NCBI GenBank assembly: GCA_030529405.1
Contig: JAUMWZ010000008.1
Coordinates: 16,298 to 21,471 of the forward strand
Direction: 5' to 3'
DNA from: Bacteroides sp.
Lineage (GTDB): Bacteria > Bacteroidota > Bacteroidia > Bacteroidales > Bacteroidaceae
Length of the DNA stretch: 5,174 nucleotides
Under the pieces are notes generated by a model, which saw nothing but the letters and a program-made list of their open reading frames with translations, was not told the DNA's origin and ran no database searches. Positions 1 through 4,160 of this stretch are shown here, piece after piece. Position 1 is the stretch's first letter. Each line of letters starts with the position of its first letter. The translations under genes and the position numbers were made by a program.

Positions 1-22
1 TGTGTTGTATATGCTTTGTTTG

Positions 23-48
23 TTATAAAAAGTACGTCCTTTTTATAA
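23..48. repeat. Perfect 10-bp inverted repeat, 6-nt loop
   Basis: TTATAAAAAG (23-32) and CTTTTTATAA (39-48) are exact reverse complements around the loop TACGTC. The stem is almost all A/T, with T-runs on both strands, so it could be a weak bidirectional terminator for a gene left of the window or a protein-binding palindrome. Its role cannot be decided from this window. Confidence 0.5.
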
Positions 49-231
49 TCTCATATATGTTGTTTGTATGTTATGTGTGTTTGGTTTATGTGCTGTGTAT
101 GTTTTGTGTTGAAACATAGTATGGTTTTTCCCCGAACCGTATTTATTGCAGTTTACGGCAAAGAGTAGCTGTTTTTTAGTGATGTATTATCTGATTTTTC
201 GTTCAGTTTCTACTTTGTCGATATTCTACAT

Positions 232-255
232 GCATCAAAGGTAGGGGAGTGATGC
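232..255 (-). promoter_or_regulatory. Candidate leftward promoter with overlapping hairpin
   Basis: CAAAGGTA at 236-243 reads TACCTTTG on the minus strand, a full match to the Bacteroidetes -7 element TAnnTTTG. A 6-bp inverted repeat, GCATCA (232-237) and TGATGC (250-255), flanks and partly overlaps it, so it could be an operator. No good -33 TTTG is visible at the expected distance. If active, it would start transcription near 230 toward a gene beyond the left edge, giving a leader of more than 220 nt. This rests on one short motif in AT-rich DNA. Confidence 0.25.
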
Positions 256-270
256 TTCTCATACGTATAA

Positions 271-330
271 AGAAAGAGCCACTTGTTGCATATAGTTGCC
301 TTGTTTGGCAATGCTACAAATGGCTCTTTT
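271..330 (-). terminator. Hairpin terminator of the mnmG-apt transcript
   Basis: The outer arms AAAGAGCCACTTGT (273-286) and ACAAATGGCTCTTT (316-329) pair along 14 positions with one non-Watson-Crick position. An inner TTGCC/GGCAA stem (296-300 with 307-311) closes a 6-nt loop. On the minus strand the hairpin is followed by a broken T-run (TTTCTTTAT). It begins within ten bases of the apt stop codon, as expected for intrinsic termination of that transcript. The plus-strand side is also T-rich, so it may act in both directions. Confidence 0.7.
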
Positions 331-335
331 ATGTC

Positions 336-860
336 TTATAGAGATAGTATAGACTCTATTTCTACATCTTCTCCAAATATATCTTTTCCTTTTAAGTCTT
401 TAAGCTCTATAATGAAATTAACGTATATCTTTTTAGGCTTTAGCTTCTTTACTAGTTCACACGCTGCTTTCATTGTCCCGCCAGTAGCAAGTAGGTCGTC
501 GTGTATCAATACTACATCGTTTTCGTCCAAGGCATCTTTGTGTATCTGCACAGTGTCTTTACCGTATTCCTTGTCGTAGCTTTCTTCTAAAGTCTCTGCA
601 GGTAGTTTGCCTGGTTTTCTAATAGGAATAAATCCTGCATTAAGTCTTGTTGCCAAGATAGGACCCATTATAAAACCTCTTGACTCAATACCAACAACCT
701 TTGTTATCCCTCTGTCTTTGTACATTTCGTACATTTCGTCCGAGAGTGTTCTCAAACACTCAGGGCTTTTGAATAGAGTAGTTACATCGTAAAAGAGTAT
801 TCCCTCTATCGGAAAGTTAGGAATTTCCCTGATGTTTCTTCTTAATAGCTCTTTACTCAT
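336..860 (-). CDS. apt: Adenine phosphoribosyltransferase
   Basis: Apt converts adenine and PRPP to AMP and pyrophosphate in the cytoplasm (purine salvage). The 174-residue product is the usual length for the family. It has the class I phosphoribosyltransferase layout: GIESRGF near residues 57-63, the flexible loop segment RKPGKLP near 81-87, and the PRPP-binding signature VLIHDDLLATGGT at about 117-129 with the acidic pair D121-D122. It closely resembles Bacteroides/Prevotella Apt along its length, including the start MSKELLRRNIREIPNFP, which supports the ATG at 860. It lies 69 bp downstream of mnmG on the same strand. That gap has no TAnnTTTG box, so apt is probably cotranscribed with mnmG. 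The gap holds a parS site. A terminator hairpin follows the stop codon at once. The reading frame is intact and nothing in it looks unusual. Confidence 0.97.
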   Translation of the reverse strand: MSKELLRRNIREIPNFPIEGILFYDVTTLFKSPECLRTLSDEMYEMYKDRGITKVVGIESRGFIMGPILATRLNAGFIPIRKPGKLPAETLEESYDKEYGKDTVQIHKDALDENDVVLIHDDLLATGGTMKAACELVKKLKPKKIYVNFIIELKDLKGKDIFGEDVEIESILSL

Positions 861-898
861 TTCTTATTTATGGTTTTATTTTACTATTCTTTTGTTGA

Positions 899-914
899 TG
901 TTTCACGTGAAACG
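899..914. promoter_or_regulatory. parS: parS-type ParB binding site
   Basis: TGTTTCACGTGAAACG matches the bacterial parS consensus TGTTTCACGTGAAACA at 15 of 16 positions. The inner 14 bases (900-913) are a perfect palindrome. ParB binds such sites and spreads to form the chromosome-segregation complex that ParA acts on. The site lies between the mnmG stop codon and the apt start codon, so it sits inside the inferred mnmG-apt transcript. It is not terminator-like: no T-run follows and the palindrome has no loop. No parA or parB gene is in this window. A match this good is very unlikely by chance in 5 kb. Function in ParB binding is inferred from the consensus. Confidence 0.85.
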
Positions 915-929
915 TGGAGCCTTTTCTTT

Positions 930-2816
930 TTATCTGCCACATAAAACTAGTAGCACATTTATGTCGCTTGGCGATACTCCAGGTATTCGGCTTGCTTGTG
1001 CTATTGTTTCAGGGTCTATCTTTGCCAACTTTTGTCTTGCTTCTGTTGAAAGCGATTGTAATTCATCGTATTTGAATTTACCCTTAATTTTGATGCTTTC
1101 AAGCCTTGTTAGCTTGTCGGCTATAATCCTTTCCCTTTCAATGTAGCCACTGTATTTAATCAAAATCTCTGCCGCTTCTACTATTTCTTCCTTTCGTGCG
1201 GTTTCATTTTCAATAGCTTTTTCTATCTCTTCGTTAAACAAAGGCAAGCTAGCTCTTATATTTTCTATGTTTGCTTGTGGTCTGCTTAGAATGTCAATCA
1301 GCTTAACTCCCTGCTTGAGTGGTGTAGTTCCAATCTTTTCTAGTGCATCGTTTACTTGCTCTGGCTTCACAGAATAAGTCTTGGCAAACTCTACTATCCT
1401 TTTAATTGCTTCTTCCTTGCTCTTCAAAAGGTCGTATCTTCTTTGGTCAGCCAAGCCTATGTTGTAGCTCTTTTCTGTTAATCTCATGTCCGCATCGTCC
1501 ATTCTTAGCAGGATTCTGTATTCAGCTCTCGAGGTAAACATTCTGTATGGCTCATCAACTCCTTTTGTGATAAGGTCGTCAATAAGAACACCTATGTATG
1601 CTTCATTCCTTGCTAAAGTGAATTCCTTGCCTCCATGAGAATTTATGTGTGCATTGATACCGGCTGCAATTCCTTGTCCTCCGGCTTCTTCATAGCCCGT
1701 TGTGCCATTAACCTGCCCTGCAAAGAAAAGATTCTTTACTATCTTAGATTCCAAAGTGTGTTTAAGTTGTGTCGGGTCAAAGAAGTCATATTCTATTGCA
1801 TATCCAGGTCTGTAGATTTCAACATTCCTAAATGCTGGTATCTTTCTTAATGCTTCTAATTGAATGTCCATTGGCAGAGAAGAAGAGAAACCATTAAGAT
1901 AAAGTTCTTGAGTGTTTTCTCCCTCCGGTTCTAAGAATAGTTGGTGTTGTCCTTTTTCTGGGAATGTAACTATTTTAGTCTCTATGCTTGGGCAATATCT
2001 GGGACCTATGCTTTGAATTTGTCCATTGTATAGCGGCGATTGAGATAGCCCTTCTCGCAAAACGCTATGAGATTCCTCGTTAGTGTAGCATGTCCAGCAT
2101 TGAAGTTGTTTGAGGTGTCGTACGCTTGTGTCTAAGAAAGAGAACTTATGAAAGTCATGTTCTCCGTCTTGTATCTCCATAAGACTAAAGTCCACACTTC
2201 TTGCATCAATTCTCACTGGAGTACCAGTTTTCATTCTGTCAAATTTAATTCCGTGTTGTATGATTGACTCTGTCAGCATATACGATGCTGGGTCTGCCAT
2301 ACGTCCACCTGGTATTTGACATTCTCCTATGTGCATTAGTCCGTTTAGGAATGTTCCTGCAGTTATAATTACTGTTTTTGCTTGGAACTCAACCCCCCAA
2401 ACTGTTTTTAATCCTACTACTTCTTTGTCTTTTACGATTAGTTCTTTGACTGTGTCTTGCCATATATTTAGGTTTGGAGTGTTCTCTAATATATTTCTCC
2501 ATGCCTCAATAAATCTCGTTCTATCGCATTGTGCTCTCGGACTCCACATAGCGGGGCCTTTTGAGCGATTAAGTATTCTGAATTGTATAGCTGTTTGGTC
2601 TGTTACCAGTCCCATTTGTCCTCCAAGCGCGTCTATCTCTCTTACAATCTGTCCTTTAGCTATTCCACCCACTGCTGGATTACAGCTCATTTGCGCTATT
2701 TTGTTCATGTCCATTGTGATTATGCAGGTCTTCGAGCCAAGTCTTGCTGCCGCCACTGCTGCTTCACAGCCAGCGTGTCCTGCTCCAATCACAACTACGT
2801 CATATTTGAATGTCAT
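930..2816 (-). CDS. mnmG: tRNA uridine-5-carboxymethylaminomethyl(34) synthesis enzyme MnmG
   Basis: MnmG (GidA), working with the GTPase MnmE, uses FAD, NADH and methylene-tetrahydrofolate to build the carboxymethylaminomethyl (or aminomethyl) group on C5 of wobble U34 in certain tRNAs. The product has 628 residues, close to the 629 of E. coli. The N-terminal FAD-binding Rossmann motif is VVVIGAGHAGCEAA (about 7-20). MSCNPAVGGIAKG (43-55) carries Cys45. The signature GPRYCPSIETK (about 271-281) carries Cys275. These match the catalytic Cys47 and Cys277 of the E. coli enzyme. AGQVNGTTGYEEAGGQG (about 366-382) is the second FAD-contacting signature. The helical C-terminal domain that contacts MnmE and tRNA follows, ending near ISRIPGVSPSDINVLL-type sequence. 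The ATG at 2816 starts just before the Rossmann strand, and a -7 box lies 25-32 bp upstream of it. mnmE is not in the window. The gene is intact. Confidence 0.98.
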   Translation of the reverse strand: MTFKYDVVVIGAGHAGCEAAVAAARLGSKTCIITMDMNKIAQMSCNPAVGGIAKGQIVREIDALGGQMGLVTDQTAIQFRILNRSKGPAMWSPRAQCDRTRFIEAWRNILENTPNLNIWQDTVKELIVKDKEVVGLKTVWGVEFQAKTVIITAGTFLNGLMHIGECQIPGGRMADPASYMLTESIIQHGIKFDRMKTGTPVRIDARSVDFSLMEIQDGEHDFHKFSFLDTSVRHLKQLQCWTCYTNEESHSVLREGLSQSPLYNGQIQSIGPRYCPSIETKIVTFPEKGQHQLFLEPEGENTQELYLNGFSSSLPMDIQLEALRKIPAFRNVEIYRPGYAIEYDFFDPTQLKHTLESKIVKNLFFAGQVNGTTGYEEAGGQGIAAGINAHINSHGGKEFTLARNEAYIGVLIDDLITKGVDEPYRMFTSRAEYRILLRMDDADMRLTEKSYNIGLADQRRYDLLKSKEEAIKRIVEFAKTYSVKPEQVNDALEKIGTTPLKQGVKLIDILSRPQANIENIRASLPLFNEEIEKAIENETARKEEIVEAAEILIKYSGYIERERIIADKLTRLESIKIKGKFKYDELQSLSTEARQKLAKIDPETIAQASRIPGVSPSDINVLLVLCGR

Positions 2817-2841
2817 AAATCTTTTATTTGTCTAGTCTCTG

Positions 2842-2849
2842 CAAAGTTA
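2842..2849 (-). promoter_or_regulatory. mnmG promoter, -7 element
   Basis: CAAAGTTA reads TAACTTTG on the minus strand, a full TAnnTTTG match. It would start transcription near 2837, giving a leader of about 20 nt before the mnmG ATG, similar to the leader predicted for ruvB. The -33 region is poor. Two more full matches farther upstream (2952-2959 and 2965-2972) could be alternative starts with leaders of about 130-145 nt. Confidence 0.5.
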
Positions 2850-2951
2850 CTAAAAAGTTGTAAGCTATCATTCACTCATGAAAGTTCTTGTTGTGTAAGA
2901 TGCTTTTATGTTCTTTTTGAGCTAAGTTTTGTTGTTAGCTTTATTATTGTG

Positions 2952-2972
2952 CAAATTTATATAACAAACTTA
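2952..2972 (-). promoter_or_regulatory. Two further leftward -7 elements upstream of mnmG
   Basis: CAAATTTA (2952-2959) and CAAACTTA (2965-2972) read TAAATTTG and TAAGTTTG on the minus strand. Both are full TAnnTTTG matches, 13 bp apart. Neither has a clear TTTG at the -33 position. They could be distal mnmG promoters or chance matches in AT-rich DNA. Confidence 0.25.
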
Positions 2973-3070
2973 CGCTGTTCTTTGTTCGTTGATGTTCAGT
3001 TAGATGGAGTTTTTGGGGCGGATAATAGTATTAGTCTTTCTTTTTTTGTGTTTTGTTGGTAGAAAAGGGC

Positions 3071-3170
3071 TGTGTATGATTGATTCCTTATTTGTATATA
3101 GTTTCCGAATTGGCTGTTTATAGTTTGCAAACAGACTGTATATAGTTTATAAGTCAGTTATATACGGTTT
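3071..3170. repeat. Series of 12-bp boxes phased at 22 bp
   Basis: TGTATATAGTTT (3093-3104), TGTTTATAGTTT (3115-3126), TGTATATAGTTT (3137-3148) and the weaker TATATACGGTTT (3159-3170) begin exactly 22 bp apart. A degenerate fifth box, TGTGTATGATTG (3071-3082), is in the same phase. The 10-bp stretches between boxes are unrelated. Twenty-two base pairs is about two helical turns, so all boxes would face one side of the DNA, as in arrays bound by a cooperative protein. The protein and purpose are unknown. The boxes do not match the TAnnTTTG promoter element. Confidence 0.55.
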
Positions 3171-3269
3171 GTTGTTTCGTTCTGCAAGGCTAGAAAAAGT
3201 GTGGTTATTACGGTTGAAAGAGATTGTGTGTGGTTTGTTTCTAAATATGTCTTAGTTGTGTTATGTAAG

Positions 3270-3297
3270 AGCTTTATTTGCATGAGCTTTATGCAAA
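3270..3297. repeat. Interlaced direct and inverted repeats beyond the ybeY terminator
   Basis: GAGCTTTAT occurs twice, 14 bp apart (3270-3278 and 3284-3292). TTTGCAT (3277-3283) and ATGCAAA (3291-3297) form a perfect 7-bp inverted repeat around a 7-nt loop. The group lies directly downstream of the ybeY terminator in the direction of transcription, so the hairpin might serve as a second stop or an RNA-processing end. Confidence 0.35.
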
Positions 3298-3343
3298 GAA
3301 AAAGGGCGAAAAAAGCAACTAAAACTAAATGCTTCTTCCGCCC
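3294..3343 (-). terminator. Intrinsic terminator of ybeY
   Basis: On the minus strand GGGCGGAAGAAGCA (3343 down to 3330) pairs with TGCTTTTTTCGCCC (3317 down to 3304) over 14 bp, with a 12-nt loop. It is followed by TTTTTCTTT. Two positions pair as G-U in minus-strand RNA but would be A-C mismatches in plus-strand RNA, so the hairpin is suited to the leftward transcript. It starts about 20 bp past the ybeY stop codon and separates ybeY from mnmG. Confidence 0.85.
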
Positions 3344-3364
3344 TAAGATTTTCTTTTTCTTTTT

Positions 3365-3778
3365 TTACCAGATGGCTAATGCTTCATTCTCTGCTCTTTC
3401 CATATTTGCCCTTGCTCCTTCTCCCTTATCTTCTATCCCGCACAAGTGCAAAACGCCATGAATTATAACCCTGTGTAGTTCTTCCCCGTAATTGGTTTTC
3501 AGTTCTTCCGAGTTAGATTTTACTGTGTCTATGCTTATAAACATATCTCCAGAAATAACATCGTCTTCCGAATAGTCAAATGTGATGATATCTGTATAAT
3601 AGTCATGGTTCAGATATTTCTGGTTGATATCAAGGATGACTTCATCAGAACAGAATATGTACGTTATATCCCCACATTTTTTACCGTATTTAGACGCTAT
3701 CTTTTTAATCCACTCTGATACTTTCCTTCTTTTAATGTTTGGCATCAGTGTGCCGTTGGTTTGAAAATGTATTGCCAT
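3365..3778 (-). CDS. ybeY: Endoribonuclease YbeY (rRNA maturation factor)
   Basis: YbeY is a small metal-dependent endoribonuclease family (UPF0054) linked to 16S rRNA 3'-end maturation and ribosome quality control. The 137-residue product carries the family core: the YIFCSDEVILDINQKYL segment (about 40-56), YYTDIITFDY (60-69), SGDMFIS (76-82) and the metal-binding HGVLHLCGIED (107-117). His107 and His111 match H114 and H118 of E. coli YbeY. The third histidine, H124 in E. coli, is Asp117 here, and E. coli Arg59 aligns with Leu56. As far as I recall, Bacteroidetes YbeY proteins share this pattern. The ATG at 3778 (MAIHFQTNG) fits Bacteroides relatives. An in-frame ATG at 3868 would add 30 residues but lies upstream of the predicted transcript start. 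The gene has its own promoter and terminator, and is divergent from ruvB. Confidence 0.93.
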   Translation of the reverse strand: MAIHFQTNGTLMPNIKRRKVSEWIKKIASKYGKKCGDITYIFCSDEVILDINQKYLNHDYYTDIITFDYSEDDVISGDMFISIDTVKSNSEELKTNYGEELHRVIIHGVLHLCGIEDKGEGARANMERAENEALAIW

Positions 3779-3826
3779 CACACAGACTTTAATAGTAAGT
3801 TTACCCTTTTTATTGATGTAAATGAA

Positions 3827-3851
3827 CAGAAACTGCCTTGTAGGCTTTCTG
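3827..3851 (-). promoter_or_regulatory. 5'-terminal stem-loop of the ybeY leader
   Basis: On the minus strand CAGAAA (3851-3846) pairs with TTTCTG (3832-3827). Inside, GCC (3845-3843) pairs with GGC (3837-3835) across a TACAA loop, with a 2-nt bulge on one side. The first base of the stem falls at the transcript start expected from the -7 box at 3857-3864. The mRNA would therefore begin with a hairpin, an arrangement known to stabilise some bacterial transcripts. That role here is inference. Confidence 0.45.
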
Positions 3852-3856
3852 CGGTG

Positions 3857-3888
3857 CAAATATATCATATTTTATAAATCACTCACAA
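3857..3888 (-). promoter_or_regulatory. ybeY promoter
   Basis: CAAATATA (3857-3864) reads TATATTTG on the minus strand, a full match to the Bacteroidetes -7 element TAnnTTTG. CAA at 3886-3888 supplies a TTG at the -33 position, with a gap of 21 bp. The predicted start is near 3851, giving a leader of about 72 nt and placing the longer in-frame ATG (3868) outside the mRNA. Confidence 0.65.
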
Positions 3889-3976
3889 TAGCATTAAATC
3901 TATTTTAGTGTATTGCACTTTTGTTTTATAATATATTGTAGTGTAAAGTGAATATTTTTGTATAATTACCTCTTAT

Positions 3977-4000
3977 CCTTAAATAAAGTGTCTTTTAAGG
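3977..4000. repeat. Small hairpin in the ybeY-ruvB spacer
   Basis: CCTTAAA (3977-3983) and TTTAAGG (3994-4000) form a perfect 7-bp stem with a 10-nt loop. The plus strand continues T-rich (CTTTATGCTT). No gene ends nearby, so a terminator role is doubtful. It may separate the two divergent promoters or be chance. Confidence 0.25.
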
Positions 4001-4100
4001 CTTTATGCTTAGGTTCTGATTCATTAAAAGGTGTTTGAGCAATTATCTTTTTGTGGTTTGTGTACAAATAGGGTTTAATATGAAGTTATATTACTTCCTT

Positions 4101-4133
4101 TTTATCACTGCTTTAATAAAGATTGTATCTTTG
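4101..4133 (+). promoter_or_regulatory. ruvB promoter
   Basis: TATCTTTG at 4126-4133 is a full match to the Bacteroidetes -7 element TAnnTTTG. TTTA at 4101-4104 lies 21 bp upstream in the -33 position and matches TTTG at three of four bases. Transcription would begin near 4138-4140, leaving a leader of about 20 nt without a Shine-Dalgarno sequence. Confidence 0.7.
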
Positions 4134-4160
4134 TGCACTACTAAACTGTATATAGATTAG

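Larger units (their letters stand above)
1..335. other. Gene-free T/G-rich spacer downstream of apt
   Basis: No coding region can be supported here. Frames entering from the left edge stop quickly; the longest, on the plus strand, closes near 119 and reads as low-complexity Cys/Tyr/Val/Phe. Minus-strand starts at 54, 117, 231 and 235 give peptides of 24 residues or fewer. The first 120 bases of the plus strand are very T/G-rich, about 26 G to 8 C by hand count. The stretch holds a perfect 10-bp inverted repeat (23-48), a candidate leftward promoter with an overlapping hairpin (232-255) and the apt terminator (271-330). In Bacteroides, as I recall it, uvrC follows apt; it does not follow directly here. 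Confidence 0.75.
2817..3364. other. Gene-free T/G-rich spacer between mnmG and ybeY
   Basis: No frame here looks like protein: open stretches are short and rich in Cys, Phe and Val, as random T/G-rich sequence would give. A hand count over 2881-3300 on the plus strand gives about 96 G to 38 C. From left to right it holds three leftward -7 boxes (2842-2849, 2952-2959, 2965-2972), a small 6-bp hairpin (AGCTAA 2920-2925 with TTAGCT 2935-2940), the 22-bp-phased boxes (3071-3170), interlaced direct and inverted repeats (3270-3297) and the ybeY terminator (3294-3343). I see no tRNA T-arm or other recognisable RNA gene. Confidence 0.7.
3779..4160. other. Divergent intergenic region between ybeY and ruvB
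   Basis: This AT-rich stretch carries the leftward ybeY promoter and leader (3779-3888) and the rightward ruvB promoter and leader (about 4101-4160). Between them is a small hairpin, CCTTAAA (3977-3983) with TTTAAGG (3994-4000), followed by a T-rich stretch. I find no gene. An in-frame mini-ORF of 26 codons (4080-4160) ends directly before the ruvB ATG but starts upstream of the predicted ruvB transcript start. Confidence 0.7.

Noticed and set aside
121..180. tRNA T-arm-like GGTTCGGGG on the minus strand near 128-137
   Set aside because: No matching T-stem, anticodon arm or acceptor stem surrounds it.
899..914. The palindrome read as the mnmG terminator
   Set aside because: It has no loop or following T-run and is too short as a hairpin, while it matches parS at 15 of 16 bases.
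2583..3062. Plus-strand open frames across the mnmG 5' end and the adjoining spacer, and others antisense to apt, mnmG and ruvB
   Set aside because: Their products have no recognisable domains and odd composition (Cys, Ser, Phe, Ile rich). They lie opposite well-supported genes or in T/G-rich spacer.
3093..3170. CRISPR-like reading of the 22-bp-spaced boxes
   Set aside because: The repeats are only 12 bp and degenerate, and the spacers only 10 bp, far below CRISPR dimensions. No cas gene is nearby.
3779..3868. Longer YbeY form starting at the in-frame ATG at 3868, adding 30 residues
   Set aside because: The added basic/hydrophobic stretch is absent from the family as I know it. The ATG overlaps the predicted -33 to -7 region and lies upstream of the expected transcript start. 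MAIHFQTNG at 3778 matches relatives.
4080..4160. 26-codon ORF starting MKLYYFLFITALIK, in frame with ruvB and ending just before its ATG
   Set aside because: It is hydrophobic and signal-like, but it begins about 60 bp upstream of the predicted ruvB transcript start and has no ribosome-binding or promoter support. Chance is the simplest explanation.
2817..4160. oriC with DnaA boxes
   Set aside because: I looked for TTATCCACA and its complement. Only matches of about 7 of 9 were found (for example near 3015, 3071, 3199 and 3973) and none cluster. The AT-richness and the parS site alone do not make an origin.
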